A DNA stretch of 64,000 bases from Bolinopsis microptera (lineage: Eukaryota; Ctenophora; Tentaculata; Lobata; Bolinopsidae). Within the stretch, counting starts at the first letter, position 1; the number at the start of each line of letters is the position of its first letter. Where the stretch lies: the NCBI RefSeq assembly GCF_026151205.1, contig NC_087082.1, positions 12,263,365 to 12,327,364 of the forward strand, in the 5' to 3' direction. Both the position numbers and the translations under genes were made by a program. Of the stretch, positions 48,801 to 58,269 are shown in pieces. Under the pieces are notes generated by a model, which saw only the letters and a program-made list of their open reading frames with translations, was not told the DNA's origin and did not search any database.

Positions 48801-51800
48801 CAGGACAATATACACTTATACAATGTACACTTATACAATATACAATGTACTTTATGTAGCTAACAGTAACAGAATTACCACCAGCGAGAACCCAGTGATA
48901 TAGCGTACGTGCACAGCGGGTACGCTCCCCTGACAGTACGCCTCGTTAACTGGATGACACAGCGCTCTGGTTTGAAGTATCTGGCTGACATGGTTAAACA
49001 CCTCCCTGGACCCGCTTTTAATGACCATCAGAAGCTCAGTACCACTCAGGTATTATTTGAAATTGTAGCTTAGTTTCCTTTTTTCTTTCTTACGTGACTG
49101 AAAGATTAAAAATATGGCAAATTAAATGCACTTAATAACACAGCAAAGTAAAATAGGCCCCAGTTACACTAACAAGATTGTGTTTCAAGCGAGGTTTCGT
49201 GTTAGGTTATAGGATTGGGTGATGTATAGTTTAAAATTGCCGTTAATGACGTATAAAAGAAATGTGATTCCTGTTATTATTTGTGGAATGGTTGTGAATA
49301 ATGCAATGCTAGCGGTATTAGGGTCGCATCTTCATCTTAACTTATGCCTTTGAGCCAGGCCTTGATGTAATGAACTTCTAACTTAAGGAGAGTCATGTTT
49401 CATAAACCAGAATATTTACTGCCTTATGTTGAGCGTAATAACGTTGCCATGCCATCTAGTGAGAATTTGAGGGGATAATCTGTTGATTTTGTTGTTTGCT
49501 TCGTGTTTTGGAGAATTTTAGAATATTTTAACAGTAGTAAACCGTGTCCTACTTAACAACTAAACAACTTATATACACCACAGCAACATGTCGCAAACGT
49601 TCACTGCAAAAAGTCGCACATTTTCGGATTCTTCGGTTTTTCAATTCTACCAAGGAGTTCTTGGTTATAAACTCAGTTCAATAGACCTTATCTTATCAGT
49701 TATAATAATTCTCCAGAACTCTCTCGTCATCAGCTGCTACATTAAACAAAGAGCTAGATTCTCAGCGTCCATGTACATCGCCATTGCTATCGCAGATATA
49801 GTAGCAGCACAGGGTGGTATAGTGTTATCTGTAGCTGGGATACTTGTCTCGGACTACAAAATGGATATCCAGTTCTTGTACTACAGCCTGTACTACTACA
49901 TAGCTACAGCCGGACTTGCCCAAACATGTTCTAAAGTGTACAACGCCGTGCTGAGCACCGTCATGTCCGTAAACTTGTCAAACCCATTCAGGAGAATTCA
50001 GTTCAGGAAGATTAGACTTTTTGTAGCAGTCTTCACTATTATGAGTTGTGTTGTTTGCATCTGTGATGGTGTCACTCTCTTGTATTTAGATCTGTCCAAC
50101 ACTTATCTGCGTATTAATAGTTTCCATGAGTTTATAGTGATGGTTGTTAATTTCCCTGGAGCAGCAAGTGTGGCTGCTCTGGGGTGTTTTGGTTTTAAGG
50201 CTGACGTTTGTTTTCCATATGTTAACCGACATATTGAAACCCCCATTTTATTCATAATTTTTCTACTGTACAATGTTCTCCCACCGCTTGTTTTCATGAT
50301 TTCAGCTATTTCCTTGGGTATAAATCTGAGAAAAACCGCCAATAAGCACGATTATAGATCCCTTGCCTCAAATGCGAGACATGTCTCTGTTACAGTGCTC
50401 CTCCTTGCCTCTTCTTCCTTCGTCTGTAACTTCGCTGTTACAGTTATCTTAACTTTATATTGTATTTATGAGTTTGTCCTTCACGATATGACTTCTCCCT
50501 TCACCTTAATGGAAATCGGCAGACTTGTTGGCATAACGGAGATCACCTTGCCTCTTCTCAATGCAGCCCTCTTCCCTGCCATTCTAATCACAAGGAGTGT
50601 TACACTACGTCAGAGTGTCATTGCATCATTGGCAAGAGTCCTAGAATTTCCAAGGAGTTGTTGGGGGAGAATCAGAAGAATCCTTGTCTTCGAAAATTCT
50701 GACTTTTCGTATCGTTATCTTGGGGAGGAATAGAAACGAACGGTGGGATTAATGAAAGTGCAAAAGTAACCACTAATAGATAGAGAAGCATCTCATAGAT
50801 TTTATTGATGTAGCAATAATTTCGATTATAAAATACCTATTATCTATGTTTGATATTAATTGATTGCTTTAACGGTGCCATATTTTGCACGTGCTACTTT
50901 TGTAAATCTCTGAGTTTGGATATATACCGGGCCGCTGCCAGATATTAATACCCTTTAGAGAAGAATCAACATGTATTTTTTCCCGATCCATGACTCAAAG
51001 TGCCGAAGGCACAAAAGAGTCAAGGACAAGGGTTAGCGAACGAGGTTTTTTTTTGTATATGGTAGCTTTGCGACCGTACCTGCGAGCGTGCGCGCGACCG
51101 TACCTGCCTGCACACACTGTAATCGCCCACGTGACTACCTGCGCAAAGTTATTTTGCGGAATAATCCGAATTAGCTAATTGTTGGCGCGCGGCGCTGAAC
51201 TGACCAAGTACATTGTTAATTTCACCATGTACATATCCCACTAGGCACTAATTGATAGCATACTATTATTATTTTGAGTTACTTATACTATTTTGCACAC
51301 ATCCGTGTCGGGTGTCAGGTTGCATAAACAATAAGCATATGGTTTTTAAAAATATACACGATTTTCAAATTCAATATGGAATTATATTAACTTGGTGGCG
51401 CTCGGCCTGTCACTTCGCCATATCATTATCTGCATACATATAAACAGTAAAAACTGGGGTACCCAGGTTGTATAGAAAATGATAAAATACGCCATCACGG
51501 ATCGGGAAATTGAGCGGCCATGCACAAAAAAAAGCGGCCGCATTTCTTGTTAATTGATCCGATTGTGTAATCCTATATTATTATTTGAAAAGATTTTCAA
51601 TAAAGAAATCTGTCATTGAATGAAACAGCGCAGTATAGCTAATTTGTTAATGTCAGTATGAGCATTGTTTAGTCTCTTTTGTAACCGTGAAACGGACTCT
51701 TCGGGTATGGAAATGGAATTGGAGTAGAACGGAAAATTAAACGAAGCAAAAAATTATTCTTCTGATATTCTCCCATCTATAGAAGTCCTCAAGGGCATAA

Positions 51801-52246
51801 GTTATTCCAAATGTCTCATCAATAAACCTTAAAATCTCATACATTTTTTGGTAAACATCAAAATGAGAAAACAGATCAAAAATTTGCTGATTTTGGCTGG
51901 ATCTTAAATTATATATTTTTACATTCCCTTTAATGGGAGCTAAATGAGATATTCTTTTCAGAACAAATTACTGTTATTCCAGAACAAACCTCTCAGATTG
52001 AAGAACTACACAATTAAATGTTATTTTCCTCAGGACCGACTGGAACACTCTGATAACCACACCCTAGTCTACTTTCTGGGGGGCTGCACGTACGCAGAGG
52101 TCAGCGCGCTGCGCTTCCTGGCGCAACATCACCCCAACAACGCTACCTTTACCATAGCAACCACCAAACTTATCAACGGCAACTCTTTGCTAGATACTCT
52201 GATAGAACCCTGTGGTAAAGAAAACATTCCTGACTTTCTCACGTGA
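45801..52246 (+). CDS. VPS33A: VPS33A, Sec1/Munc18-family subunit of HOPS/CORVET, 11 exons
   Basis: Tethering-complex SM protein that chaperones SNARE assembly at endosomes and lysosomes. Exons: 45801-45899, 46262-46419, 46598-46952, 47088-47423, 47560-47697, 47845-47946, 48157-48250, 48354-48414, 48525-48627, 48885-49049, 52034-52246, giving 607 residues (human VPS33A 596) with consistent phases. Diagnostic blocks: LVLIDRRVDLITPLSTQLTY, FVSKLPHMQAER, KVLRLLCIQC, YVHSGYAPLTVRL, LPGPAFNDHQKL, LVYFLGGCTYAEVSALRFL and the C-terminal TIATTKLINGNSLLDTL, which fits VPS33A better than VPS33B. AG precedes the ATG by two bases, so a 5' UTR intron or spliced leader is possible. The last intron (2.98 kb) contains a whole intronless GPCR gene. 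A TGTACA palindrome cluster lies just before exon 7. Confidence 0.95.
49588..50733 (+). CDS. Intronless orphan rhodopsin-like GPCR nested in the last VPS33A intron
   Basis: 381 residues with seven hydrophobic segments, ATG at 49588. TM1 carries IILQNSLVISCY with the conserved asparagine; TM2 has IAIADIVAAQGG with the aspartate. The DRY site is replaced by STVMSVNLSNPF, keeping only the downstream proline; TM7 has LLNAALFPAILI in place of NPxxY. It is therefore a strongly diverged class A-like receptor, and G-protein coupling cannot be assumed. A basic C-terminal tail follows (RSCWGRIRR). It lies on the same strand as VPS33A between exons 10 and 11, so it would be removed in the VPS33A intron and needs its own promoter. 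Intronless form suggests origin by retroposition or expansion of a single-exon receptor family. Confidence 0.85.
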   Translation: MSQTFTAKSRTFSDSSVFQFYQGVLGYKLSSIDLILSVIIILQNSLVISCYIKQRARFSASMYIAIAIADIVAAQGGIVLSVAGILVSDYKMDIQFLYYSLYYYIATAGLAQTCSKVYNAVLSTVMSVNLSNPFRRIQFRKIRLFVAVFTIMSCVVCICDGVTLLYLDLSNTYLRINSFHEFIVMVVNFPGAASVAALGCFGFKADVCFPYVNRHIETPILFIIFLLYNVLPPLVFMISAISLGINLRKTANKHDYRSLASNARHVSVTVLLLASSSFVCNFAVTVILTLYCIYEFVLHDMTSPFTLMEIGRLVGITEITLPLLNAALFPAILITRSVTLRQSVIASLARVLEFPRSCWGRIRRILVFENSDFSYRYLGEE

Positions 52247-52827
52247 CACATATATAATGCAGATATTATAATTGTTAACCGTTTTCTTACATTCTTGATA
52301 GCTTGATAAATTATTGTTTGGTTGCGTCAGAGAACGATTGAATTGAAATGTTAAGGTCTCACGCGACCTTTTTTAGGCTGGTTTTCCTAATTTAATTTTC
52401 CTATTTTTTCAAGGAAAGCAGGTTAAATAACCGTTCTTGATAAATCTTGCTCTTCTAAAGATAATTCTGAATTTATTGTTTTATATTCAATTTGATTGAA
52501 AGATTTTGACATATTATGTGGATATGATTTCTGTTTGTATGTACAAATTCCCATTGATTTAATATCCAAAGAATTATCGTTTTCTTGCATTTTTATACGA
52601 TTCCTTCCTCACAGGTTGAACTTGAATTTAATTAACCTCCAAATATGCTTGGATCATAAAATCATATTTTATCAAAGTTCTAATCCTTATAAAATGAGCT
52701 ATAATTTTCAAAATTATACCTGAATTAAAATTGTATACTCTTATACTGTAGAGTGTAGCAGTGTAGCTGTTACTCTACACAAATGGAGTAACGAGTCCTT
52801 CTTATAATCGTAACATTAACAACACAG
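52247..52827. other. Spacer between VPS33A and the class II aldolase gene
   Basis: AT-rich, no supported exon. A short inverted repeat around TGTAGAGTGTAGCAGTGTAG/CTACAC occurs at about 52747-52780, close to the next start. Confidence 0.4.
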
Positions 52828-53770
52828 ATGTCGCTCAGACTCCCTTGGACTCGTACTCCTCTCAAGATTAACGACATAACATCCACTCTCCGCACGTTAT
52901 GGGGGAACAATGAATGTGAAGCCAGGTGTAAATTAGCAACAGCGTACAGACTCACTCACTTCTTTGGGTGGGATGAGCTGGTATACGGGCATCTCACCCT
53001 CAGGGTGCCGGAATCAGATCATCTTCTCATCAACCCATTCGGTAAATAGAACCATTTTTGTAACTTGTTATTGACTTATGTTATTACAGTGAAATGTCAA
53101 CGATACCATGTTTTATGATGATTTATTCTATTCTCAGCACTATAAGTATATATATACTATTTCAGGAATGCATTACAGCGAGATAACGGCCAGCAGCCTT
53201 GTCAAGATAGACCTATCTGGAAACGTTATACACAAAGGAACATCCGACTTTAGCTTCCAACAAACCGGCTACGTGATACACTCCGCAATACATGGTAACA
53301 GACCTGACTTGAACGCACTCATGCACATTCACTCACGCGCTGGTGTTGGAGTAGCGTGCTCCGTTGATAAGATAGTGCCGATATGTCAGCACAGTGTGTT
53401 TATAGAACCTGTTTCATACCACCCTTTTAGGGGGATTGTCACGGTGGAGGCAGAAAAACTGGAGCTCGCTGAAAACTTTGCGGCTCCTTCCAAATGTCTG
53501 CTGATGAAGAATCACGGACTTCTCACTGGAGGGGGGACTATAGAAGAAGCGTTCTTCAGGATGTACATGTTTCACAGTGTTTGTCAGGCGTATATAGACG
53601 CAGGATACACCCAGAGAACAGTCCCTGCTTATAAGATTGTGTCTCAGGATATTGTGAAGAGTTCTTTGAAAGCTGCGGCTGGTCAGGTAGGATCTCCTGG
53701 ATATCTTGACTTTAGAGCGTTAGCTCGGCAGTTGGACAGTGCTGGGTATGAAACTGGATATCCTTACTAA
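52828..53770 (+). CDS. Stand-alone class II aldolase/adducin-fold protein, two exons
   Basis: Exons 52828-53041 and 53166-53770 give 272 residues. The fold is that of zinc-dependent class II aldolases and the adducin head. Visible features: LINPFG, EITASSLVKID (candidate catalytic E77), VIHSAIHGNRPDL, MHIHSRAGV with H125 and H127, and KNHGLLTGG with H188, the three metal-binding histidines of active aldolase-type enzymes. It has no adducin neck or MARCKS-like tail and is the length of a bacterial-type single-domain enzyme. The full metal triad suggests it is catalytic, but the substrate cannot be told from sequence (fuculose-, ribulose- or methylthioribulose-phosphate-type reactions are all in the family). 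The intron shows it is settled in the genome, not a contaminant. Confidence 0.9.
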
Positions 53771-54285
53771 GGTTTTAGTTACCCCGTACCCGGCCCTTCG
53801 CAGTTAGCAGTGTAGTTTTGGAGTGCCGAGTGTAGTTACCTTTTGTAATTTATTGTGTTGAATTACTTCGTGGTGGCAGTGATTTGTTGAAATTAGTTTT
53901 AAATTAGGAGGTCTATTATTAAAGACGTATGTATTAAAGTATCGTGTAAGCAGTTTAGAAAGTGCCCTTATTTCAGTTACAGTCATTAATTTATTACTAC
54001 ATACAACTACTACAATTTGCGTATGAATCTGTATTAAAACTCAATTTACATTCGTTAATTAATTTAGGCGGATTACGCTTTGTAATGAATTTTTCATTCT
54101 GCTTAACTTTATTTTTGCAACTTGTTTATTGTAAGCTGTTGTTTTTTAATAGATTTTAAAAGGTTTAATTTTGTTAGAATTTTGATTTGTATTTTCATCT
54201 TTGTTTTCATCTTACTATTTCATATTATTTATTTCTTTTCTCGTTACCGTTCTGCAAAGACATAATTTACCTTCACTTCAGGAAT
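53771..54285. other. Spacer and probable 5' UTR intron of the PIP-box gene
   Basis: AT-rich with no coding exon. A good acceptor (TTTACCTTCACTTCAG, ending 54281) lies four bases before the ATG at 54286, suggesting an upstream non-coding exon or a spliced leader. The frame is open upstream of the ATG but reads as hydrophobic AT-rich sequence. Confidence 0.4.
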
Positions 54286-55761
54286 ATGTCTGGGCAGTCA
54301 TCCAAACGTCGCAGAGTTGATCCTCCGTCAAAGCAATCAAAATTACATCACTTCTTTTCAAAACCTGTTGGAAGAACTGAGAAATTGTTATCCCAGGTTT
54401 CATCTCAGAAGTTAAGAAAAGATGGTCTGAAAAATTATAGGTGTTTGTTAAAGGAGAAAAGTAGTGGCTTATCGTCAACTCAGTCCTACGTAAAACCCAG
54501 CTCTTTTGATAAAGGTGATCCGGGAAATATATCCTCATGTAAGAAAGAGTCCGCCTTTAAAAAGCGATCAATTTTAAGAGACATCGGAAATTCCTCGCCG
54601 AATGTAGAAAGTTCAGTTGATAACAAGACAATTCCAAAAGGTGACAACTTGTTTTCACAGAATGATGGTTATTTTCTCAAGCAGTCTGGTGAAAGATTAG
54701 AAACTTCTCCAATCCCAAATCAGCCACGTTCTCCAGCCGACTTTCTTGTTAATCATGATGATTCTCAGCTGGACGAGCTGAACACAAATGATGTCATGAC
54801 CATTACTCACAGTCCAATCATCGGTCAAATAAAACTCTATTCTGATCTCACGGAGCAATCTCTAAACTCGCATGATGTTGACACCTTACCATTTAGTGCA
54901 GTGATCAGCAAACCGTCTGTAGTAGCACCCAACACTTCTACTGTCAGTCAACATTCTGAGTTTCCTGTTTCAGATTATCCTGCGATTGTATCTGGTTTAA
55001 ACGAGGAAACATTGGAGGAACTAAATACCAGTGATGTTGAAACAGTTCCATTTAGTTTTGTTATTGGCAAATATCTGACGGAGACAACTCCTTCTAAGTC
55101 AACATCGGCAGAAGAGCGATATGACTCACCAACGAAGGAGGAACTTTCTGAGATGAATACTGCTGATGTCATGACCCTTCCGTGCAGCTTTGTTATTGGA
55201 AAAGTAAAGAAGTCCGTTGAAACAACAACTTCTATCGGAAATAAAACCTCTGAACATACAACTGAAGAAGACACATCAGTTGTTAAAGCTGAGAAGGATA
55301 AGAAAGTTCAAGTGCCTGAAAGAGGTCCTAAAAGCTCGGTCACTTCCCCACAAGCAGACTCTTTGTACATGGACCGAGTTTGGGCCATGTTCGAATCTGA
55401 CTCGGATGAGGAGCAAGAAGACCGGATGACTACAAACATGTCAGCTGATAAACTTAAAGTAACCATAAACAAGCATAGTTTGGGCCCTCCAATTAATAGC
55501 CAAGTCATGAATTCAAAAGATCAGCAACTTTCTCAACTTGAAGAGTTAAATACAGCGGATGTTTCGACTCTGCCATCTAGTCCTATTATTGGACAGATGA
55601 CTTTAAAGACTTCTCCTCCAGGCGTAGGGTCAGAGTATTCTGGTTCTCAGAATTCGGATGATACTGTTTGTAAAGAGGATAGTTTTGTTGAAGAAGACTC
55701 TTTGACTTTAGACAACTTTCACGGGATGAGGGGACCTAATTCTATTTTCATGGGAACTTGA
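54286..55761 (+). CDS. Probable PCNA-binding nuclear protein with five copies of a DV-TLP-S-IG motif
   Basis: 491 residues, mostly charged and disordered. A basic stretch (SKRRRVDPP) that looks like a nuclear localisation signal is followed at residues 17-24 by QSKLHHFF, an exact QxxLxxFF PIP-box, the canonical PCNA-binding form, near the N-terminus as in many replication and repair proteins. Five copies of a motif of about 20 residues follow at about 162, 192, 244, 285 and 419: LDELNTNDVMTITHSPIIGQ, LNSHDVDTLPFSAVISK, LEELNTSDVETVPFSFVIGK, LSEMNTADVMTLPCSFVIGK, LEELNTADVSTLPSSPIIGQ. An acidic patch (FESDSDEEQED) lies between copies 4 and 5. I do not recognise this motif from any known family. 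Inferred role: PCNA-linked scaffold in replication or repair with repeated docking sites. No enzyme domain is seen. Confidence 0.8.
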   Translation: MSGQSSKRRRVDPPSKQSKLHHFFSKPVGRTEKLLSQVSSQKLRKDGLKNYRCLLKEKSSGLSSTQSYVKPSSFDKGDPGNISSCKKESAFKKRSILRDIGNSSPNVESSVDNKTIPKGDNLFSQNDGYFLKQSGERLETSPIPNQPRSPADFLVNHDDSQLDELNTNDVMTITHSPIIGQIKLYSDLTEQSLNSHDVDTLPFSAVISKPSVVAPNTSTVSQHSEFPVSDYPAIVSGLNEETLEELNTSDVETVPFSFVIGKYLTETTPSKSTSAEERYDSPTKEELSEMNTADVMTLPCSFVIGKVKKSVETTTSIGNKTSEHTTEEDTSVVKAEKDKKVQVPERGPKSSVTSPQADSLYMDRVWAMFESDSDEEQEDRMTTNMSADKLKVTINKHSLGPPINSQVMNSKDQQLSQLEELNTADVSTLPSSPIIGQMTLKTSPPGVGSEYSGSQNSDDTVCKEDSFVEEDSLTLDNFHGMRGPNSIFMGT

Positions 55762-56475
55762 GAAATGATAATATTTGGTGCCTGGTGGGGACGCTATTGA
55801 GACTGCTACAAATTACTATTACATTGTAATCATTGACTGAGTAATGAATCAAATTTAGTAGAATTAGTATGATGAGCGTGAGACTCCTTATAACCCGTCT
55901 AATGTTATCAAATTACTGTTATATAATTAATAATTCATCGTACTCAGTGGTTGACATGATCAGATCATCGCCCCGGATATCAACGGCCAAGTTTTCGGCC
56001 TCCCTTTATAAGTGTCAAATTAAAACCGTTTCTGATTAATGACTCTAATTGTAGGTGTAATTTGAGATGGTGTCTAATTAAAGGTATATTTATTATTGAG
56101 TCGTTCTGACATTCTTTTGAGCTAGTTTTGTACGTGTACGATATAGCTGTTTTAGGGGAATCTTCTTAAAATTGTACGCTATTTGACTTTGCATAAAATT
56201 GTTTTCCTTGACAAACAGTTAACTTTCGAACACCTTGAAATTTTTCGTTTCCCTCTTTCCCTTAAATTTGTACAAACAAAATCACCATCGCTGATCGATT
56301 CCATCAGATTAAAAACTTGTTATTCATACTCATAGTCTTATCAGCAACTTCATTAATGTGATTCGGATAGTTGTCCAATCTTGCACTTACACAATTTTCA
56401 CTGTCCTATTTTGTAATCCCTTGAAAAGTATTTGTTTCCTTCATCAAATTAACCTTCTCTCTCATTCTAGATAAT
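55762..56475. other. Spacer before the KH-domain gene
   Basis: AT-rich without a supported coding exon. The last bases before the next ATG form a pyrimidine-rich acceptor (TCTCTCATTCTAG, ending about 56470), so a 5' UTR intron is likely. Confidence 0.4.
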
Positions 56476-57306
56476 ATGCCTGTACCAGTCAGGCTAGTAT
56501 GTAAAGTCCTTTGTCCTGACGACGGGTGCGGATCATTTATCGGAGACAAGGGCTGCAGAGTGAATGAATTGGAAAAAGAAACCAACACCTTGATATGCGT
56601 TTCAAAGAAAGGGGAATACTTTCCAAGTTGTGGTAATGACCAGCTCAGGATTATTTCCATAGCGGGTTTCAAAGTTGAGTCGATCTTACCGGTCCTTATG
56701 AAAGTCATAGATCTTGTGGAAAATAACAATAATCGTATATCACATGCTCAGTGTGTATTGGTCACCTCCCCTGATGCGGCTGGTTTTCTTCTTGGTTCGG
56801 GAGGGAAGAAACTGTACGACATCACTAAGCGTTATAACCGGTTAAATATAAACTTGCAAAAACGAGAAGAGGTGAAAGAGGAGAGGTATGTTGAGGTAAC
56901 GTCGTTAGTTGGTAACGTTGATGATGTTAAAGACTGTTGTAAGCGGCTGATTGGGATTATTTGCCAGGATTCTGTTCAACAACCTATGTTTGAAGTTTAC
57001 TACTCTCAAATAAATAAAAAGAGCTCGAGCAAATCAGCTGATTTTGATCACATGACCAACACGTGGGAGAACCTCATGAAGCCCCTCCGCAAACATTCCA
57101 ACAGAAAACCCTCCAGCGTCAAGGAAGATGAAGAACACGACAGGAATGTGACATCTAGCGCTGGTATTGTGGATTGTAGTATAATTAAAGATGGTAATGT
57201 GGTTAATTGTGTCAATGGAAACTTGTGGGAAGTGGCTACTACTTATTCTGTTTATTCGATTACTAAAGACAGCTGGGGCAAAATCGTGTTTCGTCAGATA
57301 AATTAA
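56476..57306 (+). CDS. Two-KH-domain RNA-binding protein (PCBP/NOVA-like)
   Basis: 276 residues. KH1 at about 7-75 has the nucleic-acid-binding loop FIGDKGCRVNELEKET (GxxG = GDKG) followed by LRIISIAG. KH2 at about 90-165 has GFLLGSGGKKLYDITKRY (GxxG = GSGG). The spacing VLCPDDGCGSFIG...RIISIAG follows the poly(C)-binding/NOVA type-I KH pattern. A charged region (KEDEEHDRN) and a short C-terminal segment with no clear domain follow; there is no third KH domain, unlike PCBPs and NOVA. Likely a single-stranded RNA-binding regulator of splicing, stability or translation. The ATG is six bases after a probable acceptor. Confidence 0.85.
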   Translation: MPVPVRLVCKVLCPDDGCGSFIGDKGCRVNELEKETNTLICVSKKGEYFPSCGNDQLRIISIAGFKVESILPVLMKVIDLVENNNNRISHAQCVLVTSPDAAGFLLGSGGKKLYDITKRYNRLNINLQKREEVKEERYVEVTSLVGNVDDVKDCCKRLIGIICQDSVQQPMFEVYYSQINKKSSSKSADFDHMTNTWENLMKPLRKHSNRKPSSVKEDEEHDRNVTSSAGIVDCSIIKDGNVVNCVNGNLWEVATTYSVYSITKDSWGKIVFRQIN

Positions 57307-58269
57307 TTTGTACCTTGATGTTATTTTTAACTAGTTTTTAAACTATAATTGTGAATTTTAAATAATTGCACAAATATTATTTTGTTTTTACAATGGTTTT
57401 TATCAAATTATATTATACCGTATATAATTTTTTATAACCTTGAATTTTTAAAGTTATCTACAGTGATTAGTAGAAAAGATTGTATCATTTACCGAAGCAT
57501 AACTATATAATGTTAAATTACTAGCATTGTTTTTTAATAAGATTTGACATTAATTATACAATTCAATATTTGAGCGTGGTAGATGGTATGGAGGAATGTT
57601 TGTAGCTATATACAAGTGGCTTCCCAGTCACTAATAGGTAAATATTTAAAATGTATTACTAATTTTGTAGAGCTTATTATGCACCTATTTGTTTTATAAA
57701 TTCTCCTATCAGCTCATTTCCTTCAAGCCTCAATTAATTTTACAACGATCAGATTCACATTATTTAATTTATATCCAACCTCGTAATTTTAACTTATACA
57801 TTTTATTTAATCTTATTTTAACAATTTAATTTGAAATTATATTCATCAACGAAACGATTACATTTATAAATCAATACCATATTTTTTATATTGAATTTCA
57901 AAAATACTTTGTTTTACTGACGAAGTTCGAATTTCGTGTTTTTGAGAAATTGGAATCAGTAAATAAACACACAAGTAATATAAATTAAAAACCGATCCAA
58001 ATTCAGTGAACTAAGTTTAAATCCTAATTGGGACCAATTTGAATCCTTTTTAATAAGAATTTGATCTAAAGCCCAACAATTACTTTTAAACCTCAAATTG
58101 AATCAATAACAGCAATAACAAAATTCAAAAACAATCATACGATAGTAAAGTTCAGGAACGATCATCCTAATAAAGTTTCAATGTGAAATGTTCACATACA
58201 ATTGTAATGTGTAGTGGTTAGAATAGCAAAAGCCTCCTACTAATATCATAACTTCTTAAGCTAGCTGAA
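57307..58269. other. AT-rich spacer between the KH gene and EIF2B4
   Basis: Contains the KH-gene 3' UTR and EIF2B4 5' region; nothing else with structure or coding potential was seen. Confidence 0.45.
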
